Source of the DNA: Cellvibrio sp. OA-2007
GTDB lineage: Bacteria; Pseudomonadota; Gammaproteobacteria; Pseudomonadales; Cellvibrionaceae
Assembly (NCBI RefSeq): GCF_000953825.1
Contig: NZ_BBUL01000094.1
Span: forward strand, 1 to 64,000
Direction of reading: 5' to 3'
DNA length: 64,000 nt
Below are positions 7,606 to 16,127 of the stretch, piece after piece. The notes under the pieces are model-generated. The model was not told the DNA's origin. It saw nothing but the letters and a program-made list of their open reading frames with translations, and searched no databases. Numbering within the stretch: the stretch's first letter is position 1; every line of letters begins with the position of its first letter. The translations under genes and the position numbers were made by a program.

Positions 7606-8364
7606 ATGACCATCAATAACACAATCGTAAAATCCCAAGATTCCAGTTGCCCGCACGACAAAAAGGTCAACTGCGGCAACTGCAGATTAAATACTATCTG
7701 CTTGCCCATTAGCTTACATATTGACGATATAGATCGGCTCAACAGCATCATTCAGCGTGGCAAGCCCCTGCAAAAAGGCGATTATCTGTATCGCGCAAAT
7801 GATCCGTTTGATTCAGTTTACGCGATCCGCTCTGGCGCCGTGAAAGCCATGACCATTAGCGATAATGGCGAAGAACAAGTTACCGGCTTCTATTTGCCCG
7901 GTGAAGTTGTGGGTATGGATGGCATTGGCGACAATCGCTATACCAATTCCGTTATTGCACTTGAGACAGCATCTGTGTGCGAAATACCGTTTAATCGTAT
8001 GGAAGAGTTAAGCTTGCAGATTCCTAATCTGCAGCGGCATTTCTTTCAATTAATGAGCCGCGAAATCACTCAGGATCAACAGGTCATTACTCTACTCAGC
8101 AAAAGTAGCGCAGAAGAGCGAATTGCCGCATTACTCTTAAGCATCTCTAGCCGCAATAGCCGTCGTCAATTATCCGCCAATGCGTTTCGCTTACCCATGT
8201 CACGCACCGACATAGGTAATTATCTGGGCCTGACGATAGAGACAGTCAGTCGCATTTTCACTCGCTTGCAAAAACAAGATGTGATTACAGTGGATAAAAA
8301 AGAAATTGTAATTAATGAAATGGATAAGCTGCGCAGTATCGCCAATGGCGAAGCTGACCACTAA
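7606..8364 (+). CDS. fnr: Oxygen-sensing transcription regulator FNR/ANR
   Basis: A 252-residue Crp/Fnr-family regulator. The four cluster ligands seen in E. coli FNR are present at matching spacing: C23, C26 and C32 in NCGNCRLNTIC, and C125 in ASVCEIPF. It therefore probably carries an oxygen-labile [4Fe-4S] cluster and activates anaerobic genes as a dimer. A cyclic-nucleotide-type beta-roll fills the middle. The C-terminal helix-turn-helix includes GLTIETVSRIFTRLQ with the E-x-x-S-R that reads TTGAT half-sites. A perfect FNR box lies upstream. The gene runs into the DUF4202 and SirB2 genes on the same strand. Confidence 0.96.
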   Translation: MTINNTIVKSQDSSCPHDKKVNCGNCRLNTICLPISLHIDDIDRLNSIIQRGKPLQKGDYLYRANDPFDSVYAIRSGAVKAMTISDNGEEQVTGFYLPGEVVGMDGIGDNRYTNSVIALETASVCEIPFNRMEELSLQIPNLQRHFFQLMSREITQDQQVITLLSKSSAEERIAALLLSISSRNSRRQLSANAFRLPMSRTDIGNYLGLTIETVSRIFTRLQKQDVITVDKKEIVINEMDKLRSIANGEADH

Positions 8365-8398
8365 AACAGAACGAGCAACTACTACCGAGCAACCGCCA

Positions 8399-8992
8399 AT
8401 GACCAACCAAAGTCGTTTAGAAAAAACTCTTGCCGCATTTGATGCCGCCAATTTACAAGACCCCAATACCGAGATAGTCGATGGCAAAGCCGTTGCTAAA
8501 GAATGGATTTATGCACAGCGCATGAGCGCGCAACTGCATCGTTTTTGTGAGGCACCATCGGAAGCGCTGCAACTCGCCGCGCGCAGCCAACATATTTGCC
8601 GCTGGAAAAGCCCTCGCAGTGATTACCCCATGGATCGCAGCGGTTATAAAAAGTGGCGCTTGGATCTGGCGCAGCTGCACGGTGAAATCGCCGGTGAAAT
8701 CATGGCGCAAGAAGGTTACGACACAAGCATAATTGAACGAGTGAAAGATCTGCTGTTGAAGCGCAGTTTAAAACGCGACGATGAAGTACAAGCGCTGGAA
8801 GATGTTATCTGCCTGGTATTTATTGAATTTTATTTAGAAGATTTTGCCAGTAAACATGACGAAGAAAAACTCATCGATATTATTCGTAAAACCTGGAACA
8901 AAATGTCTGATAAAGGCCATGCAGCCGCACTAAAGCTACCGCTATCCGACGCTATGCTTGCACTTGTTGGCAAAGCGCTAGCAACAGAGTAA
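8399..8992 (+). CDS. DUF4202 family protein
   Basis: A 197-residue soluble protein when read from ATG 8399, which matches the family start (MTNQSRLEKTLAAFDAANLQDP). An earlier in-frame start would overlap fnr. Conserved blocks visible are the N-terminal AAFDAANLQDPN, the middle ARSQHICRWKSPRSDYP with YKKWR, and CLVFIEFYLEDFASKHDEEK toward the end, all typical of DUF4202. The function of the family is not established. It follows fnr by 34 bases and precedes a SirB2-like gene, so it may be co-transcribed and oxygen-regulated. That is inference from order only. Confidence 0.85.
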   Translation: MTNQSRLEKTLAAFDAANLQDPNTEIVDGKAVAKEWIYAQRMSAQLHRFCEAPSEALQLAARSQHICRWKSPRSDYPMDRSGYKKWRLDLAQLHGEIAGEIMAQEGYDTSIIERVKDLLLKRSLKRDDEVQALEDVICLVFIEFYLEDFASKHDEEKLIDIIRKTWNKMSDKGHAAALKLPLSDAMLALVGKALATE

Positions 8993-9042
8993 ACACATTG
9001 ATAAACGCCCTCAACACTCAAAATCGATAAAAGGAAAATCTC

Positions 9043-9420
9043 ATGTACTTAACACTTAAACACCTTCATCTTACTTTTGTGGCCTTATCACTACTGGCAT
9101 TTGTTGTGCGCGGACTGTGGTTATTTATGAATTCCAACATGCTAAGTAAAAAGTGGGTAAAAATACTGCCACATATCATCAGTACAATTTTATTGGTTAG
9201 CGGCATAGTATTAGCAGTACACCTGAGTATGTCACCCGGCAGCCAACCTTGGTTAATGGCAAAAATCATTGGTTTAATCGTCTACATTGGCCTGGGTGTG
9301 GCAGCATTTAAAGTACCAAATCCAAGCGCAAGTAAAGCACTCTGGATAAGCGCGCTAATTGTATTTGCTTATATTGTCAGCGTGGCTATTAGCAAAAATC
9401 CGCTGGGCTTTTTTAGCTAA
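9043..9420 (+). CDS. SirB2 family inner-membrane protein
   Basis: A 125-residue membrane protein with four predicted hydrophobic helices, the layout and length of the SirB2 (invasion regulator SirB) family. The first helix carries KHLHLTFVALSLLAFVVRG, with a conserved His and Arg. The family's role is unknown; the name is historical. The ribosome site AAGGAAA precedes ATG 9043. It is the last gene after fnr and DUF4202, and a strong terminator follows 26 bases after the stop. Confidence 0.85.
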   Translation: MYLTLKHLHLTFVALSLLAFVVRGLWLFMNSNMLSKKWVKILPHIISTILLVSGIVLAVHLSMSPGSQPWLMAKIIGLIVYIGLGVAAFKVPNPSASKALWISALIVFAYIVSVAISKNPLGFFS

Positions 9421-9445
9421 CCCGAAAATCAGTTCTTATGATGAG

Positions 9446-9473
9446 AGGCAGCCAAACGCTGCCTTTTTTTATT
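9446..9473 (+). terminator. Rho-independent terminator after the SirB2 gene
   Basis: AGGCAGC (9446-9452), loop CAAAC, GCTGCCT (9458-9464), followed by a run of T. It closes the fnr-DUF4202-SirB2 unit. Confidence 0.85.
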
Positions 9474-9621
9474 ATCTTTCGCCGCTGCCTCTCTTAGCTT
9501 CCTCATTATTATTACCCTATTCCTGATGAATCAAAAAATTCAATTCATGTTTGCATTTTCGCAGTGACGCCCTAGTCTTAATACTAATGGCTATATCCAA
9601 GCCCTATTTTATTTACAATAC

Positions 9622-9653
9622 TTGACGCGCCTTTAAAAGTGATTTATATCACA
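9622..9653 (+). promoter_or_regulatory. Putative promoter with overlapping CRP-like site
   Basis: TTGACG (9622-9627), 17 bases, then TATATC (9645-9650) resemble -35 and -10 boxes upstream of the small exported protein gene at 9701. AGTGA-N6-TCACA (9638-9653) is one mismatch from the CRP consensus TGTGA-N6-TCACA and covers the -10, so a bound regulator would be expected to repress. Predicted only. Confidence 0.4.
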
Positions 9654-9700
9654 GTCCAGTTGTTCAGCTTTCATATAACTTTAATAATCGGTGAGCCCCT

Positions 9701-10219
9701 ATGAAAAAAATCCTCTTGATCATCGCCCTGTTATCACTATCGCAATTCGGTTTCAGTTGCGATGAAACCTGCAAGCGCACCAAGGCAGAAACTGCCAATA
9801 ACGTGAAGTTTGCCAGTTACTTAAATGCCAAATATTGCAAATCAACCGGTCTGGATTTTTTAATGCAAGGTCGTAGAAGCCTGCAGAGTTATCGCGACAA
9901 ACAACTGCCTACTGCACATCGTGGCGGCGCCAAGAATATCCGCAACTTCATTTTACAGCGCAAAGATTGGCTGCAAGAGTGCGATAATTACTTAGACCTA
10001 ACCGAGCAAGGCCGCATTTTCCGCGACAAAGAGACAACAGACAAAATAATGGCCGCCATGACTGGTACAGCAGAAGAACTGCATAAGATCATGCGCCGCC
10101 CTAAATCCGACATTGAAAGTTTGGAGATGGTTATCGCACCAGCCGCGACCAAATTTGATGAGCTTTTCAAGTTGATTGATGCACACTATCTTGAATTACA
10201 AAGACGTGGGCTTCTCTAA
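9701..10219 (+). CDS. Exported hypothetical protein, cysteine-containing
   Basis: A 172-residue protein with an N-terminal signal peptide (MKKILLIIALLSLSQFGFS, cleavage probably before CDETCKR). The mature part has four cysteines (CDETC, KYCKS, LQECDN) that could form two disulfides, and it is otherwise helical and charged. No family was recognised. It is a single gene between two terminators, with its own putative promoter, and is probably periplasmic or outer-membrane anchored. A lipobox is not convincing, because the residues before the first Cys (GFS-C) fit poorly. Confidence 0.75.
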   Translation: MKKILLIIALLSLSQFGFSCDETCKRTKAETANNVKFASYLNAKYCKSTGLDFLMQGRRSLQSYRDKQLPTAHRGGAKNIRNFILQRKDWLQECDNYLDLTEQGRIFRDKETTDKIMAAMTGTAEELHKIMRRPKSDIESLEMVIAPAATKFDELFKLIDAHYLELQRRGLL

Positions 10220-10263
10220 CAACAGCTAAGTAGTAGCAACGAGACTTTAGCCCTAGCGACCAT

Positions 10264-10294
10264 AAAAAAACCGGCGAATTACGCCGGTTTTTTT
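10264..10294. terminator. Bidirectional terminator
   Basis: AAAAAAACCGGCG (10264-10276), loop AATTA, CGCCGGTTTTTTT (10282-10294): a 13-pair stem with A-run and T-run. It serves both the plus-strand gene ending at 10219 and the minus-strand gene ending at 10321. Confidence 0.85.
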
Positions 10295-10320
10295 ATGGTG
10301 CCTCAACTACCCACATAGGC

Positions 10321-10659
10321 TCAGGAGTTCTTTTTCAGTGAAAGCACTGATCGCTGGGGCTTATCAGGCCGATCGGCAAACCGTTTTGCCAGCTCTTCAC
10401 GGGCTTTAATAGCTTCAGATTTTGCATCCTGCGCCGGACTGGACTGCCAAGATTTAAGCGCATTGCCACCAGACTTGGCTAAAAACTCCAACCCTGAACG
10501 CAATAAGCGCGCCTGATCGACAAAGCTCATTCCTTCGGGAAACTTGCCTGGATAAACCTCGGACGGATCTTTTGGATTACCTTCAATACGAATAGCAAAT
10601 CCACTGGCATGAGTTGCCGTGCCTGCAGCCATATCAGCTGTCCAATCGTCAAAATTCAT
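10321..10659 (-). CDS. Hypothetical protein (112 aa)
   Basis: Read from ATG 10659 (MNFDDWTADM); a GTG three codons earlier is possible. It is a soluble protein without signal peptide or membrane helix, with a conserved-looking N-terminal half (HASGFAIRIEGNP, VYPGKFPEGMSFVDQARLLR) and a charged Ala/Lys-rich tail. It resembles short conserved proteins of gammaproteobacteria of unknown function; no domain name can be given. It lies downstream of trhO on the same strand but with about 80 bases between them, and ends against the bidirectional terminator. Confidence 0.7.
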   Translation of the reverse strand: MNFDDWTADMAAGTATHASGFAIRIEGNPKDPSEVYPGKFPEGMSFVDQARLLRSGLEFLAKSGGNALKSWQSSPAQDAKSEAIKAREELAKRFADRPDKPQRSVLSLKKNS

Positions 10660-10738
10660 AGATACCACAGATGTTTATTAACGGAAACGGCATTAAAACA
10701 TAAACTAATTGTGTGACAAAATAGCTAAAGACTATTTG

Positions 10739-11746
10739 TTAGCGATTAGACCTATCACCACCGGCAGCCAACGACAAGCGACGCTGCTCTTCGCGGTGCT
10801 CAAGCTTTTGCGCCCGACGCAGTTGACGCTCTGGTGGCAGCACACCAATGTGGGCTTGATTGCGCTGCTTGGCCAATTCGATTTGTTTTTGTCGCTCGGC
10901 AAAACGAGTCGTTTGCTCTGGGGTCAACTTATCGAAGCAGCGTGGACAGCAAACCCCCAGCATATAATGCTCTGATTTTTTATCATCTTCAGTGATCGGA
11001 TAACGGCAACCGTGGCATTGGTCGTAAACACCCTTTTCTAATTTATGATTGACCGCTACACGGTTATCGAACACAAAACACTCACCGCGCCACAGGCTTT
11101 CTTCTTCCGGCACTTCTTCCAAATACTTCAATATGCCACCTTCAAGGTGGTACACCTCTTCAAACCCCTGCTCTTTTAAGTAGGCCGTGGATTTTTCACA
11201 GCGAATACCGCCGGTGCAGAACATGGCCACTTTTTTGTGTTTGGTAGGATCAAGGTTTTCTGCAACATAAGCCGGAAACTCACGGAAGGTTTCAGTTTTC
11301 GGGTCTATTGCACGCTCAAAAGTACCTATTTCATATTCATAAGAGTTGCGTGTATCAACCACTAACACATCGGGATCGCTAATCAACGCATTCCAATCAC
11401 GAGGCTTAACATAGGTGCCCACAATCTGCTGTGGATCTATGCCGTTGACGCCCATAGTGACGATTTCTTTTTTGAGCTTGACCTTCATCCGATAAAACGG
11501 CTGCTCGTCATAAAAAGATTCTTTGTAACTTAAATTATTAAAGCGGCCATCAGCATCTAAAAAAGCAACCAAGCGATCAATTCCCTCGCGCGAACCAGAA
11601 ACGGTACCGTTAATACCCTCCTCCGCTAACAGCAAGGTTCCCTTGATACCCAATTGATCACAAAGATCTTTCAGGCGCGGAACCAGAAGTTCGTAATCGG
11701 GTAATTTAACGAATTTATACAGGGCGGCGACGACAATTTGGCTCAT
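10739..11746 (-). CDS. trhO: tRNA uridine(34) hydroxylase TrhO (rhodanese-like, YceA family)
   Basis: A 335-residue protein from ATG 11746 ([12 protein letters not shown]). TrhO uses oxygen to make 5-hydroxyuridine at the wobble position of tRNAs, a step toward cmo5U/mcmo5U. The sequence shows the N-terminal acylphosphatase-like part ([16 protein letters not shown]), a rhodanese domain with the active-site loop [11 protein letters not shown], and a C-terminal zinc-type region with CHGC and CCPRC pairs. The tail is basic. Length and motif order match UPF0176 proteins. Monocistronic on the minus strand, upstream of the small hypothetical gene. Confidence 0.94.
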   Translation of the reverse strand: MSQIVVAALYKFVKLPDYELLVPRLKDLCDQLGIKGTLLLAEEGINGTVSGSREGIDRLVAFLDADGRFNNLSYKESFYDEQPFYRMKVKLKKEIVTMGVNGIDPQQIVGTYVKPRDWNALISDPDVLVVDTRNSYEYEIGTFERAIDPKTETFREFPAYVAENLDPTKHKKVAMFCTGGIRCEKSTAYLKEQGFEEVYHLEGGILKYLEEVPEEESLWRGECFVFDNRVAVNHKLEKGVYDQCHGCRYPITEDDKKSEHYMLGVCCPRCFDKLTPEQTTRFAERQKQIELAKQRNQAHIGVLPPERQLRRAQKLEHREEQRRLSLAAGGDRSNR

Positions 11747-11853
11747 AAACATCACTTAACGGGTTAACAATAATCAGATATAGGTATTCAAAGGCAGCAA
11801 TATGGCGCAGGGCGCGCATTATAGGCGTTTAGTTTTTGCACAACCAGCATTTA

Positions 11854-12174
11854 TTATTGGTCATGTTTACTCCCCCCCAAACACTGGGGAGATTCCGGAA
11901 CCTCACTGTTCGCCAGCCACTCCTCTGGGCTAAAAGTGTGTAAAGCCAGCGCATGAACACCGGACTGCAACTCCTCTGCCAAACAGGCGTAGATAGCTTG
12001 ATGGCGCTGGACTTGTCGCTTTCCAGCAAATGCGGCAGACGCCAAGACCACCTTGAAGTGAGTTTCGGAGCCAGGTGGCACCGAATGCATGTAGCTCTCA
12101 TTAATAACATCCAGATGCACAGGCTGAAAATTGGCACTCAACTTGGTATGGATTCGACTTTCAACAGGATTCAT
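11854..12174 (-). CDS. bolA: BolA family protein
   Basis: A 106-residue protein from ATG 12174 (MNPVESRIHTKL), preceded by GGAAAGG. BolA proteins are small class II KH-like proteins that pair with monothiol glutaredoxins around an iron-sulfur cluster and affect cell shape and stress responses. Seen here are the family blocks ESYMHSVPPGSETHFKVVL, FAGKRQVQRHQAIYACLAEE and the invariant His region VHALALHTFSPEEW. The short C-terminal extension (SEVPESPQCLGGSKHDQ) is typical of proteobacterial BolA. It is divergent from the small gene at 12368. Confidence 0.93.
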   Translation of the reverse strand: MNPVESRIHTKLSANFQPVHLDVINESYMHSVPPGSETHFKVVLASAAFAGKRQVQRHQAIYACLAEELQSGVHALALHTFSPEEWLANSEVPESPQCLGGSKHDQ

Positions 12175-12367
12175 AGCTTCAACCTTTCCGCAGGCAACAA
12201 CAGCATCACAGAGGGATAGACAATTACTATCCAATCAAATCTGTTTATGCAAAAAAACTTGCCGCATTTTAGCGACAAAGATCTACACTGTGTTGACTTG
12301 GCGCAACCAGTGAACAGTTAAATTCAAGGTTATAACGATAATCAGCCCGAAAGAAGAAGTATCGACT

Positions 12368-12571
12368 ATGAATGAGCACAAGTTTTTTTTCGACCGCCGC
12401 AAAGGCAATGATCGCCGCTTGGATCGCGACCCCTGCAAAAATATGCCGCTAGACCTCTATCACCGTAAACGCCGCAAATCTACCGACCGGCGGACAGAAG
12501 AGCGCAGTGTGGTAGATGACTATCTGGCGTTTTTAAGTGATGCAGATACCGCAGGCAAAACGCAGCATTGA
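12368..12571 (+). CDS. Small basic protein with duplicated RRK-x-x-DRR motif
   Basis: A 67-residue arginine-rich protein. It contains two spaced copies of one motif, DRRKGNDRRLDRD near residues 9-21 and KRRKSTDRRTEER near 34-46, followed by an acidic helical tail. No family was recognised. Short proteins with repeated DRR signatures occur in many gammaproteobacteria near bolA or regulatory genes and are uncharacterised. A possible -35 TTGACT lies about 75 bases upstream, but no good -10 was found. Translation is supported by the duplicated motif and intergenic placement rather than by homology. Confidence 0.6.
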   Translation: MNEHKFFFDRRKGNDRRLDRDPCKNMPLDLYHRKRRKSTDRRTEERSVVDDYLAFLSDADTAGKTQH

Positions 12572-12627
12572 TTTATATAGGCAGGAGCGCCGCTTACTGC
12601 GCCCTGAAAAAACGAAATAGAGACATC

Positions 12628-12649
12628 GGGGCGCGGCTAGCAGCGCCCC
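12628..12649 (-). terminator. Putative terminator after galK
   Basis: GGGGCGC (12628-12634) and GCGCCCC (12643-12649) form a GC-rich stem 16 bases beyond the galK stop on the minus strand. The following U-run is poor, so confidence is limited. Confidence 0.45.
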
Positions 12650-12665
12650 GAATGGGATAAGAGAA

Positions 12666-13817
12666 TTAGGCGAAGGCTCCTGCACTAGCCTTGGCGCGGA
12701 TCAGCGTAGGCTCACAGCCCGTTTTCGCTTGATAATAGAGTTCAACAGCAGCAACTAATTGTGGAATCACCGTCGCTGGCGCCATAGCGACAACACAGCC
12801 ACCAAAGCCACCACCGGTCATACGCGCACCCGCTTTGCCCTCACCGGCATCAGCAAGAATATTCACCAATGTATCAATTGCCGAAACCGTGATATTAAAA
12901 TCATCGCGCATGGAAGCATGAGACTCTGCCATCACTTTAATCAACCCCGCCAGATTGCCTTCGGCAAGCGCGTTTGCCGCTGCCAGCGTACGCTGATTTT
13001 CAGTGAGCACATGGCGCGCACGGCGAAAACTCAACTCATCCAACTGGCCTTCGGCCGCCAGTAATTGTTCCAACGCAACTCCGCGCAGTGAAGTTTGGCC
13101 AAAATAAGCGGCCGCTTGTTCGCACTGTTGGCGACGCTGGTTGTATTCACTATCAACCAAGCCGCGTTTCACACCGCTGTGCACTATGAGAATTTCCCAA
13201 TCTGCTGGAACCGGCACTGCTCGAGCAGTGAGCTCCTGACAATCAATCAGCAATGCCGCATGCTCTTGGCCGCGTGCTGAAATCAACTGATCCATAATCC
13301 CGCAGTTACAACCAACAAAATTGTTTTCTGCAGCCTGCCCCATCAAGGCGGCCTGTGTAGGATCAACTTGCTCGCCACTAAGCGCTGTCAGCGCGCGAAT
13401 CAACGCCATTTCAAGCGATGCCGAACTACTTAAACCAGCGCCTGAATGCAGATCACCGGCGATGTATAAATCACCACCAGCAAGAGCAAAACCCTGAGTG
13501 CGCATTTCTTGCACTACACCGCGCACATAATTAGCCCATGAGGCATTCCTGTCATCAACCTGATCTACATCAAGGTCAACAGTGACTAACTCATTATCAA
13601 AGTTGTACGCGACTAATCGCAGGCTGCGGTCAGCGCGCGGTGCGAACGCAATATAGGTGTGATAATTGATTGCCGCAGGCAAGACAAAACCGCCATTGTA
13701 ATCAGTGTGCTCACCAATCAAGTTCACCCGACCCGGTGCCTTGACTACCGCCACTGGCGCCACGGCAAAATAGTGTTCAAATAATTCGCTCACACGAGCA
13801 TTGGAGAGAGTCTTCAT
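12666..13817 (-). CDS. galK: Galactokinase
   Basis: A 383-residue GHMP kinase that phosphorylates alpha-D-galactose at C1 with ATP, the first committed step of the Leloir pathway in the cytoplasm. The galactokinase signature GRVNLIGEHTDYNGGFVLP lies near residue 29, the ATP-binding GLSSSASLE near 128, and the C-terminal GHMP motif GARMTGGGFGGC near 330. Length equals that of E. coli GalK. It starts seven bases after the galT stop, so galT and galK form an operon. In an agar degrader this pathway would use the D-galactose released from agar oligosaccharides. Confidence 0.97.
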   Translation of the reverse strand: MKTLSNARVSELFEHYFAVAPVAVVKAPGRVNLIGEHTDYNGGFVLPAAINYHTYIAFAPRADRSLRLVAYNFDNELVTVDLDVDQVDDRNASWANYVRGVVQEMRTQGFALAGGDLYIAGDLHSGAGLSSSASLEMALIRALTALSGEQVDPTQAALMGQAAENNFVGCNCGIMDQLISARGQEHAALLIDCQELTARAVPVPADWEILIVHSGVKRGLVDSEYNQRRQQCEQAAAYFGQTSLRGVALEQLLAAEGQLDELSFRRARHVLTENQRTLAAANALAEGNLAGLIKVMAESHASMRDDFNITVSAIDTLVNILADAGEGKAGARMTGGGFGGCVVAMAPATVIPQLVAAVELYYQAKTGCEPTLIRAKASAGAFA

Positions 13818-13824
13818 GCTCGTC

Positions 13825-14868
13825 TTACCTCAGTCTAAAATGAATAGGGCTTTGTTGACGCAAACGTTCTGCGGCTTGCTCAGGAGATAGGTCGCGCTGG
13901 GTTTCAGCCAACATTTCATACCCCACCATAAACTTACGTACACTGGCACTGCGCAATAGCGGCGGATAAAAGTGTGCGTGCAACTGCCAATGCGCTGTGT
14001 CATCAGCCGTAAAGGGTGCACCGTGCCATCCCATTGAATAGGGGAATGAGCACTCAAACAGGTTGTCGTAGCGGGCGGCGATATCACGCAATATGCTACT
14101 GAGACTTAGCTGTTGAGCAGCACTGAGTTGCGTGATACGCGCGAGCTTATGCTTGGGCAACAGAAGGGTTTCATAAGGCCAAGCCGCCCAAAATGGCACC
14201 ACCACGAGCCAATCATCGTTCTCGACTACCACCCGCTCACCATTGGCGGACTCTTTCAGCGCATAGTCCAATAGCAGAGGAATTGCATGTTGATCAAGAT
14301 AGACGCGCTGCTGTTGATCCTCTTTACTAACCAGCGTAGGCAATTGCGATTGCGCCCAAATTTGACCATGGGGATGAGGATTTGAGCAGCCCATCACCGC
14401 ACCTTTATTCTCAAAAATCTGCACACTGGCATAGCTTTTACCGAGATCTGCAGCTTCCACCATCCAAGTCTTAATAACCGCGCTCATCTCCTCATCATTC
14501 AGCAGCGGTAAGGTTTTGCTGTGATCGGCAGAAAAACAAATCACCCTGCTCGTGCCATGCTCCGCCTGAATTTGAAACAGCGAATCACGGCTAAGGGGTG
14601 CATCAGGCACCGCGGGCATTAAAGCGGCAAAATCATTGGTAAATACAAATGTGGTCTTATAAAGGGGATTAACCTCCCCTCCTGCGCGCGCATTTCCCGC
14701 ACAGAGATAACAAGCAGGGTCATGGGGCGGACTTTCCGGCCATTGATTCTGTTCTTGCTGCCCCTGCCAGGGGCGCTTGGTACGATGAGGGGAAATCAAT
14801 AGCCACTCACCCGAGAGCGGGTTATAGCGGCGATGAGGGTGTTCGTTTACTGAAAATTCTTCTTTCAT
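13825..14868 (-). CDS. galT: Galactose-1-phosphate uridylyltransferase
   Basis: A 347-residue enzyme from ATG 14868 ([18 protein letters not shown]). The frame is open further upstream, but that part has no family likeness. It exchanges UMP between UDP-glucose and galactose-1-phosphate in the Leloir pathway. The active-site NPHPHGQIW with the His-Pro-His nucleophile is present, together with cysteines typical of zinc-binding GalT (CYLCAG). It is the first gene of galTK. The upstream 100 bases hold an imperfect dyad (ACC-GATT-GGT) that could be an operator, but this is weak. galE is not in the window. Confidence 0.97.
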   Translation of the reverse strand: MKEEFSVNEHPHRRYNPLSGEWLLISPHRTKRPWQGQQEQNQWPESPPHDPACYLCAGNARAGGEVNPLYKTTFVFTNDFAALMPAVPDAPLSRDSLFQIQAEHGTSRVICFSADHSKTLPLLNDEEMSAVIKTWMVEAADLGKSYASVQIFENKGAVMGCSNPHPHGQIWAQSQLPTLVSKEDQQQRVYLDQHAIPLLLDYALKESANGERVVVENDDWLVVVPFWAAWPYETLLLPKHKLARITQLSAAQQLSLSSILRDIAARYDNLFECSFPYSMGWHGAPFTADDTAHWQLHAHFYPPLLRSASVRKFMVGYEMLAETQRDLSPEQAAERLRQQSPIHFRLR

Positions 14869-14970
14869 AGCATTTCTTATAGGGCATATAAATATGATAA
14901 TTAACCGATTGGTGTAATTTACCCTAAACAGAGATGCTCTGCAATCAGCGCGCAGTTTTACCCAAAAGAA

Positions 14971-14998
14971 AAAGCCCCGCATGTTTTGCGGGGCTTTC
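14971..14998 (-). terminator. Rho-independent terminator after dgkA
   Basis: On the minus strand AAAGCCCCGC, a short loop and GCGGGGCTTT are followed by a T-rich stretch, 23 bases after the dgkA stop. It separates dgkA from galTK, so galTK must have its own promoter between about 14870 and 14970. Confidence 0.8.
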
Positions 14999-15020
14999 AT
15001 GGGAACCACTAGCACTCAAA

Positions 15021-15392
15021 TCAACCAAAGCGATTAAACGCGATAATTCCCCACACAATAGCCAGCAACACCAAACTCATAAAAACCAGCGCTGAACCTA
15101 TATCCTTAGCGCGCCCGGATAGCTCATGGCGCTCAGAGCCTGTGCGATCCACTACCGCCTCAACTGAGGAGTTGGCCAACTCAGCCATCAATACCCAAAA
15201 CACACTACTAATTAATAAAATCAACTCTATGTGAGTTTGCGCAAGCCAAAACGCCGTAGGAATCAAAACAACCGCTAACCCCACCTCCTGCCGAAAGGCA
15301 GCCTCGTACCTCCAGCTGGCAGCAAACCCTTTCATCGAATAACCAAACGCATCTATTACGCGCGCGATACCGGTTTTGCCTGGCTTACTCAT
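15021..15392 (-). CDS. dgkA: Diacylglycerol kinase
   Basis: A 123-residue inner-membrane protein of the prokaryotic DgkA type, with three hydrophobic helices. It phosphorylates diacylglycerol to phosphatidic acid and so recycles lipid left by membrane-derived glucan synthesis. Family residues are visible in EAAFRQEVGL near the N terminus and in ELANSSVEAVVDR and RAKDIGSALV, the catalytic and Mg-binding part. It is divergent from the PAP2 phosphatase gene, with a 144-base shared upstream region that contains spaced TNGTCAC heptamers. Confidence 0.96.
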   Translation of the reverse strand: MSKPGKTGIARVIDAFGYSMKGFAASWRYEAAFRQEVGLAVVLIPTAFWLAQTHIELILLISSVFWVLMAELANSSVEAVVDRTGSERHELSGRAKDIGSALVFMSLVLLAIVWGIIAFNRFG

Positions 15393-15409
15393 TCATTGTC
15401 TCCACTGGG

Positions 15410-15453
15410 TTGTCACTACAGATTAATTACATGGTCACACAATAGTCACACAG
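15410..15453. promoter_or_regulatory. Three TNGTCAC heptamers on an 11-bp grid (Pho-box-like)
   Basis: TTGTCAC (15410-15416), TGGTCAC (15432-15438) and TAGTCAC (15443-15449) begin 22 and 11 bases apart, that is, in multiples of 11 bp. PhoB sites are direct repeats of CTGTCAT-like heptamers with an 11-bp period. The array lies between divergent dgkA and the PAP2-glycosyltransferase genes. The match to the known consensus is partial. Confidence 0.4.
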
Positions 15454-15536
15454 CAATGTTACTAATAGATGGCGCAAGCAAAAATTAGATTGCCTGTGCG
15501 ATTTCATCTGCAACTATTTAGCAACGGCGGTGAATC

Positions 15537-16079
15537 ATGAACACTTTTTTACAGCGCGTCCATCACTTGGATACCCTCGCCTTTTTGTGGGTTCATGTGA
15601 CTAAAGGCTTTCAGTATCGTCGCTCCGTCAAATTCATTTCGCAGACCGGCGATGGCCCATTCTATTTAATTGTTGCCCTCTGTTTATTGGCCCTCGAACC
15701 TGTTGCGGGCACACATTTTTTCTGGGCCGGTATTATCGCCTATATTTTTGATGTCAGCTTATATTTGCTCTTGAAAAACTTGATCAAGCGCGATCGCCCA
15801 GCAGTAAAAATCACTACCTATCAAGCGTGGATCACACCATCTGATCAATTCAGTTTTCCCTCGGGGCACACGGCTGCTGCCTTTTTATTTGCCTGTTTGA
15901 TTTTTAATTTTTATCCAATATTTGCAATTCCCTGTTTTATTTGGGCCAGTGCGATTGGCATGAGCCGCGTATTACTCGGCGTACATTACCCGACAGATTT
16001 AGTCGCCGGAGCACTGCTAGGTAGCGCCTGCGCCTTCTGGGGCATTTATTTGCACTCGTTAATTATTGCATTGCATTAG
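15537..16079 (+). CDS. PAP2-family lipid phosphatase
   Basis: A 180-residue integral membrane protein with about five helices and the full PAP2 acid-phosphatase signature: KNLIKRDRP (motif 1), PSGHTAAA (motif 2) and SRVLLGVHYPTD (motif 3). Such enzymes remove phosphate from phosphatidic acid, phosphatidylglycerol-phosphate or undecaprenyl diphosphate on the outer face of the inner membrane; the substrate cannot be told from sequence. A glycosyltransferase gene follows 48 bases downstream on the same strand, which suggests a joint lipid or glycolipid role. Confidence 0.92.
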   Translation: MNTFLQRVHHLDTLAFLWVHVTKGFQYRRSVKFISQTGDGPFYLIVALCLLALEPVAGTHFFWAGIIAYIFDVSLYLLLKNLIKRDRPAVKITTYQAWITPSDQFSFPSGHTAAAFLFACLIFNFYPIFAIPCFIWASAIGMSRVLLGVHYPTDLVAGALLGSACAFWGIYLHSLIIALH

Positions 16080-16127
16080 CAGAGTGATGATTAACCCACT
16101 CGATATTCAACCAAAGAGCGAGACCGC

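Noticed and set aside
14868-15015. Upstream extension of galT by 49 codons
   Set aside because: The added part has no GalT likeness and runs into the dgkA terminator; ATG 14868 gives the normal length.
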